Source of the DNA: Candidatus Treponema scatequi
GTDB taxonomy: Bacteria > Spirochaetota > Spirochaetia > Treponematales > Treponemataceae
Length of the DNA stretch: 35,283 nucleotides
Assembly (NCBI GenBank): GCA_018066075.1
Contig: JAGHSB010000124.1
Location: forward strand, 1-35,283
Direction of reading: 5' to 3'
Below are positions 16,509-24,502 of the stretch, piece after piece. A program made the position numbers and the translations under genes. The notes beneath the pieces were generated by a model. It had not been told where the DNA came from. It saw nothing but the letters and a program-made list of their open reading frames with translations, and did no database searches. Each line of letters starts with the position of its first letter. The first letter of the stretch is position 1.

Positions 16509-17195
16509 TTAGATAATTTTATAGACTGGATTGCCGTAAAAGTCGTTTTCGATTGTCAATGTACCCTTAACGGCGAATGGCTCGTCTTTCTGAACGTCCA
16601 TTTTTGAAGAAAGGTAGCAGTGAACATTGATTTCGCTGTCTTCTTTTTTATTATAAACATAAACAATCTGTGCAAATCCGTTTGATTCAATGTTTTCTGT
16701 ATGGTGAACAAAACCAGAGAGCTGGATTTTTTTGTCTTTTGATTCTGTGAGAAACTTTAAGGCTTCTTCATTATCGCAGGTGTCAAGATCGATAACAGGA
16801 GTCGGAGCTTCTTCGCTCATGTAATTTGTATTGAAATAGAAGAAAAGGGATTCTACTATTATAAGAACTATGCTTACGCCATAACAGAAGAAAATGAAAG
16901 GTTCGTCATCTTCTGCATTGAAATTGCTGGCGATTACAAAACCTACGATTTTCAAAGCAACAGCACCGAGAAAGAAAAGCCAAGAAACTTTTGGAAGAAC
17001 GATTTCTTTTCTGTTGTTGTATCTGTCGCATGCAATATAAATCTGAATTGCAACATCAAGACAGATTGCAAATCCTAAAATAGTTTTACCTAATTCCCAG
17101 AACATGTTTTCACTGTTTATGGCATATACGATTAATGCCATTAAACCATAACTTGCAGCTGCAACTAATCTTGGAAAATATCTTGTGTGTCTCAT
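16509..17195 (-). CDS. Four-helix membrane protein with a possible OB-fold C-terminal domain
   Basis: A 228-residue protein with about four membrane helices in the first ~125 residues. A ~100-residue soluble tail follows. The tail (about residues 155-228) has the strand pattern of an OB fold: IQLSGFVHHTENI, AQIVYVYNKK, then DEPFAVKGTLTIENDFYG. This resembles tRNA_anti-like domains, but the assignment is tentative and no catalytic residues are seen. A strong AGGAG precedes ATG. It follows the cyclase gene by 36 bp on the same strand, so it is probably co-transcribed and could act with it. Function unknown. Confidence 0.6.
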   Translation of the reverse strand: MRHTRYFPRLVAAASYGLMALIVYAINSENMFWELGKTILGFAICLDVAIQIYIACDRYNNRKEIVLPKVSWLFFLGAVALKIVGFVIASNFNAEDDEPFIFFCYGVSIVLIIVESLFFYFNTNYMSEEAPTPVIDLDTCDNEEALKFLTESKDKKIQLSGFVHHTENIESNGFAQIVYVYNKKEDSEINVHCYLSSKMDVQKDEPFAVKGTLTIENDFYGNPVYKII

Positions 17196-17231
17196 TGTTA
17201 AATTCTCCTAAAACTTTGTACTTTTTTTGGT

Positions 17232-19463
17232 TTATTTAATTTTCATTTCAAAAACGCCGTCCCATTTTGCTGGTGGTGGAACATGTTTAAAATGTCGTAG
17301 TCTTTCTAAGAATACCTGGCTTGGAAGGTCATAGTATTTGTCATTGCAGTCTTTGAAATACTGTGCTGCTTTTTCCCAGTTCTGTCTTCTGTAGAAGTGA
17401 AGTCCTTTTTCAAAGAGAGATTTGATTTCATCGAGTTTGTCAGAAGCCTGTGATTTGAGCTGTAAGATTTCGTAAATGCGGACTGGTTCTGATTTTCCTT
17501 TTACTTTGATAAAGTCGAGTTCTCGGCAGATGAACATGTCATTTAATTTTTCGTACACAGCTTCAGTGATGATTGCCTTTGAACCGTATGCCTTGTTTGC
17601 TCCTTCGAGTCGTGCTGCAAGGTTTACTGTGTCACCGATTGAAGTAAAGTCCATTCTTGATTTAGATCCTACAGAACCAAAGACAACGTTACCTGTATTG
17701 ATACCGATACCCATTGAGATGTAGTCGCTGCCTTTTTCTTTTGAGAGCTGCTGCTGTTCTTTCATTGCGGCGCGGATTTCCATGGCGGCCTTACATGCAT
17801 TGATTTCTTTTCTCGGGCCTGCAAAGAATGCCATCATTTCGTCGCCGACAAACTTATCGATGTCGCCGCCATTTTTCAAAATGATTTCAGTTTCAATGTC
17901 GAGGTAATGGTTGAGGATTGAAACGATGTCTTTTGGAGCGCGTCCTTCGCAGAGTGTCGTAAACCCGCGGATGTCAGTAAACAAAAAGCAGAGTTCGCGT
18001 GAAACAGATTTTTTTGTTTCTGCATCAGCATGTTTTAATGTAGAGAATGAAATATATGGAACGATTCCACGGATTAAAGAAACCATGTCACCGATTTCTG
18101 TCGAGAGGTCTTTGATTTCATCTTTTGTTTTGATTGTATCTTCAAAAGTGATTGTATCTGCATTGATTTTACCTCGTCCCGAAAGAAGAACAGAAAGTGA
18201 GTCAGAAGTTTTTCTTACGTTTGTTCTCAAGAAGAGAAGAGGATTTGCAATGTAGTCAGAAAGGAACAAAGTCAAAATCACAGAAAGATAAAGGAATACG
18301 CATGAAAGTGCAAATACAGAAACCTTTGTCTTAAAATATGCCTGCATCAAAACATCTTCGCGATATGTTACGATTGCAAAACCTAAGAGCTTTGATTTTT
18401 CTTTTCTTGAGAATGTAATCGGGTGAACATATTTACATGTGCGTCTTGCTTTGTTGTAAATAGGAGTTTTTCTGTATGCACCAGTCTGATAGCGCTTGAT
18501 GTATTCGTGGGCCTTGTCAGGAGAGATTGTGAGTTCGTCTTCTGGAATTAAGGCGCGTTTTGATGTTGTATATGCAAATACATTGTATGCCGGAAGCTTT
18601 GTGTTTGATTCGATGTCTTCAAGATAGATGTTAGTTCCTGCATCTGTAATGATGATGTCGATTCTTTCGAAAGGAGTATCAGCAAAAGAGTTTGATTTTT
18701 TCTGCTGGTTAAAGAAGTATAAAATCTTTTCGTATTTTCCTTCTGCTGTTTCGTAGATAGCGGCTGTCTGTTCTGCCTGAGTACGACCTGTTTCACTTAC
18801 AGTTTCTGTAATCAAGTTTTCGTATCTTCTTAAAATCAAAACCATGAAAGTAATGAGGATGATTGCAATTGTTGAAATGATTGAAAGAGTAAGTTTTGTC
18901 TTGATGTTTCTTTTCTGAACTTTGTCTGCAGAAGTTCTGCTTTTGAGAAGTTCTTCTTTGCGAAGTTCTTTGTATTCTGCGTATTCTGGGTTTGAAATTC
19001 TTGTATAGATGATTCCAGTGATTGAAAGGGCGAGATGTGAAAGGAATGCAAGTACGAAGAAGAAATAAGTAGCTCGTGGAACTTTCGTAAACCAGAGTGA
19101 AGTGTTTGCAGAGATGATCATGCTCGAAACTGCACAGAAGATGTAAATTGTAAGGCTTACGAGAACAAGATAATATAAAGATTTGTTTGTAAACTTTTTA
19201 ACGAAGATAGATGTAATGAGAATTGCAACAGTTGCCGGAAGAACATAAATAAGGAAAAAGAAAACGTGTAGGACAGGAGCATAGAAATTTGCACCTGATG
19301 TAAACGGAAGTGCAAATGCATAAATCTGTTCAACGACTTCTTCTGTATCGTAAAGACTGACTGGCTTTATGCAAATCGGAAGCAAAAATAAAGTTACAAG
19401 CAAAACTGCAGGAAGAATTCTGCATACATAAAAGTAAATCTGTTTTAATAATCTGTTTTCCAT
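17232..19463 (-). CDS. Membrane-bound class III adenylate/guanylate cyclase
   Basis: The ATG at 19463 (MENRLLKQ) is preferred over the track's GTG; AGGTGG lies 11 nt before it. The ~743-residue protein has about five membrane helices, a helix near residue 200 and an extracytoplasmic sensor-like region (about 220-370). Another helix near 385, a HAMP-like linker (LFLSDYIANPLLFLRTN) and a class III cyclase domain follow. FLFTDIRGF carries the first metal Asp (about D497), DKFVGDEMMAFF the second, and MDFTSIGDTVNLAARLE the nucleotide-binding segment. The DKF lysine and the SIGDT pattern favour ATP and cAMP. The last ~70 residues contain a TPR-like helical pair. The gene follows pfk after a terminator and precedes the OB-like membrane protein. 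Confidence 0.88.
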   Translation of the reverse strand: MENRLLKQIYFYVCRILPAVLLVTLFLLPICIKPVSLYDTEEVVEQIYAFALPFTSGANFYAPVLHVFFFLIYVLPATVAILITSIFVKKFTNKSLYYLVLVSLTIYIFCAVSSMIISANTSLWFTKVPRATYFFFVLAFLSHLALSITGIIYTRISNPEYAEYKELRKEELLKSRTSADKVQKRNIKTKLTLSIISTIAIILITFMVLILRRYENLITETVSETGRTQAEQTAAIYETAEGKYEKILYFFNQQKKSNSFADTPFERIDIIITDAGTNIYLEDIESNTKLPAYNVFAYTTSKRALIPEDELTISPDKAHEYIKRYQTGAYRKTPIYNKARRTCKYVHPITFSRKEKSKLLGFAIVTYREDVLMQAYFKTKVSVFALSCVFLYLSVILTLFLSDYIANPLLFLRTNVRKTSDSLSVLLSGRGKINADTITFEDTIKTKDEIKDLSTEIGDMVSLIRGIVPYISFSTLKHADAETKKSVSRELCFLFTDIRGFTTLCEGRAPKDIVSILNHYLDIETEIILKNGGDIDKFVGDEMMAFFAGPRKEINACKAAMEIRAAMKEQQQLSKEKGSDYISMGIGINTGNVVFGSVGSKSRMDFTSIGDTVNLAARLEGANKAYGSKAIITEAVYEKLNDMFICRELDFIKVKGKSEPVRIYEILQLKSQASDKLDEIKSLFEKGLHFYRRQNWEKAAQYFKDCNDKYYDLPSQVFLERLRHFKHVPPPAKWDGVFEMKIK

Positions 19464-19485
19464 TTTTATAAGTTCCACCTAAAAC

Positions 19486-19514
19486 AAAAAAACCCCCGTG
19501 AAATGCACGAGGCT
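19486..19514 (-). terminator. Rho-independent terminator of the phosphofructokinase gene
   Basis: On the minus strand CCTCGTG and CACGGGG pair around CATTT, followed by a run of seven T. It separates pfk from the cyclase gene 23 nt further on. Confidence 0.85.
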
Positions 19515-19524
19515 ATTTGATTAT

Positions 19525-20925
19525 TTATTTTTTCTGTTCAGAAGGTTTTTTCTTTGCTTCTGCAACCGCTTTAGCCATCTTAGCTTTAGCAGCTTCCATA
19601 TCGTTTACCATAAGAATTGGCTGTCCTGTTGCATCGAGTGTATCGCGCCACAAAGATCCCTCAGGGTTAACTGCATTTCTGTGCTGTGTAACAACTTTGA
19701 TAGGAAGGTGAACAAACTTGTCATGAACAAGACCGATAACGAGTTTTGTTTTTCCTGCCATTGCTGCGTGAACAGCATTGTTACCAAGACGTTCGCAGTA
19801 AACAGAGTCAGATGCAACTGTAACAGATGCACGAATCTGATATCCCGGGTCGATGTATTTAAGGTTGATTTCAATTCCTTTTTCTTTGAAATATTTTTCA
19901 ATCTGAGCTTTGAGGTAAACACCGATGTCTGCAAGTTTTTTGTTTCCAGATGCATCAGTTGCATTTGTAGATGTCAAAAGATCCTGACCGGCACCTTCTG
20001 AAACTACGATAACTGCGTGGCCGCGTTTTGCAAGTCTTCTTTCAAGGCATGCTAAGAATCCTGTATCTCCTTCGAGTTCGAATGGAACTTCAGGAATCAA
20101 ACAGAAGTTTGTTTCGTGTGATGCAAGGGTTGCAGCTGTTGCAATGAATCCTGCTTCGCGTCCCATGAGTTTTACAAGACCGATACCGTTGATCTGTGAA
20201 GCAGCTTCCATGTGAATAGCAGCGATAGCTTCTTTAGCTCGCTGAACTGCAGTTTCAAATCCGAATGAACGGTCGATGAACATAAGGTCGTTGTCTACTG
20301 TCTTTGGAATTCCAACTACAGCACATTTGTAACCGCGTTTTTCAACTTCACAAGCGATGTCGTATGAACCGCGCTGTGTTCCGTCTCCACCAATGATGAA
20401 GAGCATGTTGATGTTGTCGCGTTCGAGACAGTCTACGATTTCTCCGACTCTCTGTCCGCCACCACGACTTGTGCCGAGGTAAGTTCCACCAATCTTATGA
20501 ATTTCATCTATCAAATAACGGTCGAGATCGATTGGTTCGTATCCTTCTTCAGAGAAGAATCCGTGGAAACCAAACTGATAGCCTTTAATTGTCTTTACAC
20601 CATAGCGTGTATTCAAGCAGCGTACGATTGCACGGATAACGTCGTTAAGTCCAGGACAAAGACCACCGCAAGTACAGATTCCAGCTTTAACATGTTTTGG
20701 ATCAAAGAAAATCTTTTCACGAGGACCTGCTTTTTCCATAAGGTTTGTCATGTCCAAAGTGTCAGGACTTGTGCTTCCTGAAACATAAATATTATTTCTG
20801 ATGAACTGATCATCACGAACATAGTTAGCTCTGTTCTGTCCGTCAACGCGAGAAAGCTCGATTGGTGAATTAACAGTGCAAGGTCCCAATGATTCAATTG
20901 TAAAATCTAATGTATCGCCAGTCAT
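19525..20925 (-). CDS. pfkA: 6-phosphofructokinase (long spirochaete type, probably ATP-dependent)
   Basis: A 466-residue phosphofructokinase resembling the shorter of the two spirochaete paralogues. It phosphorylates fructose 6-phosphate in glycolysis. Motifs: [16 protein letters not shown] at the phosphoryl-donor site, [10 protein letters not shown] (residues 178-186), [10 protein letters not shown] (205-214, catalytic D211), and the MGREAGFIA substrate segment. Glycine in GGDGT is the ATP-type residue (PPi enzymes have Asp). The lysine in PKTVDND is usually PPi-type, but it also occurs in plant and trypanosome ATP enzymes. ATP use is therefore likely but not certain. AGGAG precedes ATG. 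It has its own promoter and terminator. Confidence 0.9.
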   Translation of the reverse strand: MTGDTLDFTIESLGPCTVNSPIELSRVDGQNRANYVRDDQFIRNNIYVSGSTSPDTLDMTNLMEKAGPREKIFFDPKHVKAGICTCGGLCPGLNDVIRAIVRCLNTRYGVKTIKGYQFGFHGFFSEEGYEPIDLDRYLIDEIHKIGGTYLGTSRGGGQRVGEIVDCLERDNINMLFIIGGDGTQRGSYDIACEVEKRGYKCAVVGIPKTVDNDLMFIDRSFGFETAVQRAKEAIAAIHMEAASQINGIGLVKLMGREAGFIATAATLASHETNFCLIPEVPFELEGDTGFLACLERRLAKRGHAVIVVSEGAGQDLLTSTNATDASGNKKLADIGVYLKAQIEKYFKEKGIEINLKYIDPGYQIRASVTVASDSVYCERLGNNAVHAAMAGKTKLVIGLVHDKFVHLPIKVVTQHRNAVNPEGSLWRDTLDATGQPILMVNDMEAAKAKMAKAVAEAKKKPSEQKK

Positions 20926-20965
20926 AGAAAACTCCTGTTTCTACTATAAATTGTGTAGTTCTTTT

Positions 20966-20994
20966 AGGATATCGGTTATCCGGGTTTTTGGCAA
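20966..20994 (-). promoter_or_regulatory. Promoter of pfk with an overlapping inverted repeat
   Basis: Minus-strand TTGCCA, 17 nt, TATCCT. A perfect GGATA-N5-TATCC inverted repeat (20967-20981) covers the -10 and could be a repressor site. No regulator is identified. Confidence 0.45.
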
Positions 20995-21025
20995 GGGGAA
21001 TTTGGATAATTCGGAATTGACGGGA

Positions 21026-21057
21026 GTGGAATTGTTGACGATTGGGGAAAATTCCAC
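21026..21057. repeat. Inverted pair of the GTGGAATT octamer in the lemA promoter
   Basis: GTGGAATT and AATTCCAC face each other 16 nt apart, able to form an 8-bp stem. The -35 box lies in the loop and the right arm abuts the -10. Confidence 0.75.
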
Positions 21058-21063
21058 TATTTT
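21035..21063 (+). promoter_or_regulatory. Promoter of the lemA-TPM operon
   Basis: TTGACG, 17 nt, TATTTT. The right half of the octamer palindrome occupies the end of the spacer, so the palindrome is well placed to act as an operator. Confidence 0.55.
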
Positions 21064-21101
21064 TTCCTTATACATTCTATATTACTAATGGAGGGCTTAA
21101 T

Positions 21102-21698
21102 ATGAAAGCTTTGAAAAAGATTGTTTTGGCTGCTTGTGCAGTACTTGGAATGTCTGTTTGTTTTACAGGTTGTAATTATAATGCAATGGTTGCAGCTGAT
21201 GAAGCAGTTGAAAATCAGTGGGCTCAGGTTCAGAACCAGTATCAGAGACGCTATGACTTGATTCCTAATCTTGTTAATACAGTAAAAGGATATGCTTCTC
21301 ATGAAAAAGAAGTTTTCGAAGCAGTTACAGAAGCTCGTTCTAAAGCAGGTGGTGTAATCAACATCGATTCTTCAGTTTTGAAAAATCCTGAAGAGTTTGA
21401 AAGATATCAGAAAATTCAGGATGAACTCGGATCAAGCTTGCAGCGCCTTATGGCTGTAACAGAAGCTTATCCACAGCTTAAGGCAGACCAGAACTTTCTC
21501 GCACTTCAGGATGAACTTGAAGGAACAGAAAACAGAATCGCAACAGAAAGAAAACGATTTAACGATATGGTTAAATCTTACAACAGCATGATAAGAAGAT
21601 TTCCGGGAAATATTTTTGCAAAGATGTATGGATTTGAAAAGAGATCTTATTTCACTGCAAATGAAGCTGCTCAATCAGCTCCAAAAGTTGAATTCTAA
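21102..21698 (+). CDS. lemA: LemA-family lipoprotein
   Basis: The track starts at 21042, but the ATG at 21102 has a strong GGAGGG site and begins a proper lipoprotein signal (MKALKKIVLAACAVLG, lipobox FTGC), giving 198 residues. The mature part is a helical LemA bundle with the conserved VENQWAQVQNQYQRRYDLIP segment, then VKGYASHEKEVFEAVTEAR, and near the end MYGFEKRSYF. LemA proteins are membrane-anchored four-helix bundles of uncertain role. They are commonly encoded with TPM-domain proteins, exactly as here, where two TPM genes follow at 14 and 8 bp. Confidence 0.93.
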   Translation: MKALKKIVLAACAVLGMSVCFTGCNYNAMVAADEAVENQWAQVQNQYQRRYDLIPNLVNTVKGYASHEKEVFEAVTEARSKAGGVINIDSSVLKNPEEFERYQKIQDELGSSLQRLMAVTEAYPQLKADQNFLALQDELEGTENRIATERKRFNDMVKSYNSMIRRFPGNIFAKMYGFEKRSYFTANEAAQSAPKVEF

Positions 21699-21712
21699 TT
21701 AAAGGTCTTTAC

Positions 21713-22402
21713 ATGAATACAAAGAGTGTCTTAAAAAAACTCGGACTTAATGAAGAAGGTTTTGATAAGATTAAACAGGCTGTAGTAGATGCCGAGAAAA
21801 AAACTTCCGGCGAAATTGCAGTCTGTCTTGCCCCAGAAAGCAATGACTATTCAATCTGGGAACTTTCTGTAAGCCTTTTTTTGAGTCTTATCGTTGCATG
21901 TGACCTGCTTAAGTTTTCTTCAAAGATTAAAGCAATCATTGAAAACAGATGCTGGGTTTATCAGGAATGGTATTTGCCGCTTATTTTTGTTTTGATTGTT
22001 GGAATTTTTACTTTGATTTTCTTTGCAGTCTGCAACATTCCATTTATCGACAGACTTATAATTCCTCTAAAGTTTCGAAGAAGAGTAGTTTCTGACAAAG
22101 CGTTTTCTCTTTTTGCAAAGACAAATGTTTACTGCACAAAAAATCACAACGGTATTTTGATTTTCGTTTCATATCTTGAACGAGAAGTTCGAATTATCGC
22201 AGATAAAGGAATCTCAGAAAAGATTTCTAACGATGAGTTTAAAGAAATTACAGATAAACTTTCAAAAGAAATCAGTAAAAATGGTGTTGATGCTTTCTGT
22301 AATGCAATCAGACAGTGCGGCGATTTGCTTTCAAAACATTACAAGATCAGAAAAAATGACGTCAACGAACTTGCTGACGGACTTATTATTGTTGAAAACT
22401 AG
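21713..22402 (+). CDS. TPM-domain membrane protein (COG3762-like)
   Basis: A 229-residue protein in which a TPM domain is interrupted by two membrane helices (about residues 48-66 and 84-106). The N-terminal part carries the family motif KKTSGEIAVCLAPES. The C-terminal part continues with NGILIFVSYLEREVRIIADKGISEK. TPM domains form a small alpha/beta fold linked with membrane-protein quality control or photosystem repair; the bacterial role is not established. It is the middle gene of lemA-TPM-TPM. AAAGG precedes the start. Confidence 0.82.
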   Translation: MNTKSVLKKLGLNEEGFDKIKQAVVDAEKKTSGEIAVCLAPESNDYSIWELSVSLFLSLIVACDLLKFSSKIKAIIENRCWVYQEWYLPLIFVLIVGIFTLIFFAVCNIPFIDRLIIPLKFRRRVVSDKAFSLFAKTNVYCTKNHNGILIFVSYLEREVRIIADKGISEKISNDEFKEITDKLSKEISKNGVDAFCNAIRQCGDLLSKHYKIRKNDVNELADGLIIVEN

Positions 22403-22410
22403 AGATTGCC

Positions 22411-23196
22411 ATGAAATATTCTAATTTGAAAAAAATATTTTTATCTTTATTTGTTTCTTTTGTTTGTGGAACATGCATGTTTGCACTTTCCGTTCCAGAA
22501 CTTACAGGACCTGTTGTTGATAATGCTCATCTTCTTATTGAAAATGATTTTCAAACTTTATCAACAGAACTTGTAAACATAAGTGAACAGACAGGAACAC
22601 AGATTGCGGTTTTAACAGTTGCATCTCTCGAAGGAGAAGCGCTCGAATCATATTCGATGAAAGTTTGCGAAAAATGGAAACTCGGTTCTAAAAAAAATGA
22701 TGACGGCGTTTTACTTTTGATTGCATTTAACGAAAAGAAAATCAGAATCGAAGTAGGCTACGGACTTGAAGGTCAGCTTACAGATACAAAGTGCGGTTTA
22801 ATCATCAGACAGATTATTGCTCCTGCTTTTCAGAGAGGAAATTACAGCGAAGGAATCGTAGAGGCTGTTAAGACAATTGAATCTTTTGTTCTTGGTGAAA
22901 ATCCTGTTGAATTAAATTCAACACCTGCAGAGTCAGAAAATTCTGCAGCTTCAACAATAATTGTAATTATTTTCATGCTCTTTTACTTTTTTGTATTTAC
23001 AGGTTCGCTTTCGAGAAAATTCAGATTCCTCAGATGGCTTCCGTGGTATTCACTTTTTCAGGGGAGTTCAAGAAGTCATTATTCAAGTCATCACAATGAT
23101 CACTTCGGCGGCTTTGGCGGCGGAGGATTTGGCGGAGGCGGTTTCTCCGGTGGTGGCGGAAGCTTTGGTGGCGGTGGAGCATCAGGCGGCTGGTAA
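22411..23196 (+). CDS. YgcG-like TPM-domain protein with Gly-rich tail
   Basis: A 261-residue protein: signal peptide (about 1-27), an extracytoplasmic TPM domain (about 30-155) with LTGPVVDNAHLL, TGTQIAVLTVASLEG and RIEVGYGLEGQLTD, and one membrane helix (about 175-195). It ends in a tail of glycine/phenylalanine/serine repeats and GASGGW. This architecture is standard for the YgcG/DUF477 family, which accompanies LemA. The Gly-rich codons create long shadow ORFs on the other strand (the Pro-rich 23100-23303 track entry), which are not genes. It is the last gene of the operon. Confidence 0.88.
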   Translation: MKYSNLKKIFLSLFVSFVCGTCMFALSVPELTGPVVDNAHLLIENDFQTLSTELVNISEQTGTQIAVLTVASLEGEALESYSMKVCEKWKLGSKKNDDGVLLLIAFNEKKIRIEVGYGLEGQLTDTKCGLIIRQIIAPAFQRGNYSEGIVEAVKTIESFVLGENPVELNSTPAESENSAASTIIVIIFMLFYFFVFTGSLSRKFRFLRWLPWYSLFQGSSRSHYSSHHNDHFGGFGGGGFGGGGFSGGGGSFGGGGASGGW

Positions 23197-23360
23197 ACGC
23201 TAAAAATATGAAATATAAAACTTCGGTGCCTTCTACCTCTACCGCGACATCCTCGGTTTGGGTGCATGTCTGGTATATGGAATTTGGGGTTAGCTTTGTA
23301 CATTGTCCGTCACTGGTTGAGTGAGCCGGGGGCATCGAAATTCCACATGACCAATTTCAA
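23197..23360. other. Unexplained GC-richer intergenic segment with hairpins
   Basis: This segment between the TPM operon and prfA is visibly richer in G+C than its surroundings. It contains CATCC-TCGGTTT-GGGTG nested in GACAT/ATGTC (23246-23270) and TCACT-GGTTG-AGTGA (23310-23324), and ends at an AATTCCAC octamer. No protein or known RNA family is recognised. A small RNA or a degenerate repeat is possible. Confidence 0.35.
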
Positions 23361-23389
23361 TTGAAATTTAAGGGTTTTCTCTATATAAT
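23361..23389 (+). promoter_or_regulatory. Promoter of the prfA operon, near-leaderless
   Basis: TTGAAA, 17 nt, TATAAT, with the -10 ending 9 nt before the prfA ATG. There is no Shine-Dalgarno in the gap. Confidence 0.75.
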
Positions 23390-23398
23390 AGTCCTATT

Positions 23399-24490
23399 AT
23401 GGATTTACTTAAGAAACTTGAACAGTGTGAAGCTCGGTTTAAAGTCGTTTCGGAGCTTGTTCAGTCACCTGACCTTGTTAAAGACGCTAAAAAGTATAAG
23501 GACACTATGCGTGAGCATGGATATTTGTCTGGCGTTTGTGATTTATATGAAGAATACAAGAAGGTTTTATCTGGAATTGAAGACGCAAAAGTTTTGATTA
23601 CAGAAGAAGATGACGTTGATATGAAAGAAATGGCTCGAGAAGAGTTAAAAGAATTAGAAGAACGTCAGCCAAAACTTGAAGAAGAAATCAAGCTTAAATT
23701 AATTCCACCAGATCCACTCGATGAAAAGAACATCATTCTTGAAATCAGATCGGCAGCCGGTGGAGATGAAGCATCGCTTTTTGTCCGCGACCTTTGGGAA
23801 ATGTACTGTCATCTTGCAGAACGCAAGGGATGGAAAACTGAAACAATGGAAGCTCAGGAAACAGAAGTCGGCGGCTTCAACAAAATCGTAACTAATATTT
23901 CAGGTAAATTTGTTTACGGAACATTGAGATGGGAATCAGGTGTACACCGTGTACAGCGCGTTCCACAGACAGAATCTCAGGGAAGACTTCAGACTTCGAC
24001 AGCGACAGTTGCCGTATTGCCAGAAGCAGATGAAGTTGATATTCAGATTAACCCTAATGATGTTCGCGTTGACGTAATGCGTGCCGGCGGTCCTGGTGGT
24101 CAGTGTGTAAATACAACTGACTCAGCAGTTCGTTTGACACATATTCCGACTGGACTCGTTGTAATTCAGCAGGATCAGAAATCTCAGATTAAGAATAAAG
24201 AAAAAGCATGGTCAGTTTTGCGCGCTCGTCTTTTTGATCTCGAACAGAGTAAAAAAGATGCAGAGCGTTCTGCTGCCAGAAAGAGCATGGTCGGTAACGG
24301 AGACCGCTCTGAAAAAATCAGAACATACAACTATCCTCAGGACCGCGTAACAGATCACCGCATCAACTACAGCGCCCACAACCTTCCTGGCTTTATGATG
24401 GGAAACATGGACGATATGCTCGATGCATTGAACGTATATGCAAAAGAGGAACAGTTGAAAGCTGATATCACAGAAATGGGAAATCAGTAA
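23399..24490 (+). CDS. prfA: Peptide chain release factor 1
   Basis: A 363-residue class I release factor, the normal size for RF1. It shows the catalytic GGQ loop (MRAGGPGGQCVNTTDSAVR) and the RF1-type tripeptide region RVPQTESQGRLQTS, where the P-x-T pattern reads UAA/UAG; RF2 has SPF there. The start ATG is placed by homology of MDLLKKLEQ and has no ribosome site; the promoter -10 lies 9 nt upstream. It is first in an operon with a c-di-GMP protein, prmC, pth and mazG. PrmC methylates the glutamine of this GGQ motif. Confidence 0.97.
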   Translation: MDLLKKLEQCEARFKVVSELVQSPDLVKDAKKYKDTMREHGYLSGVCDLYEEYKKVLSGIEDAKVLITEEDDVDMKEMAREELKELEERQPKLEEEIKLKLIPPDPLDEKNIILEIRSAAGGDEASLFVRDLWEMYCHLAERKGWKTETMEAQETEVGGFNKIVTNISGKFVYGTLRWESGVHRVQRVPQTESQGRLQTSTATVAVLPEADEVDIQINPNDVRVDVMRAGGPGGQCVNTTDSAVRLTHIPTGLVVIQQDQKSQIKNKEKAWSVLRARLFDLEQSKKDAERSAARKSMVGNGDRSEKIRTYNYPQDRVTDHRINYSAHNLPGFMMGNMDDMLDALNVYAKEEQLKADITEMGNQ

Positions 24491-24502
24491 TTAAAAGAGA
24501 GA

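Noticed and set aside
23030-23335. Minus-strand ORFs, including a Pro-rich 67-residue one
   Set aside because: They mirror the Gly-rich tail of the TPM protein; low complexity and no start signals.
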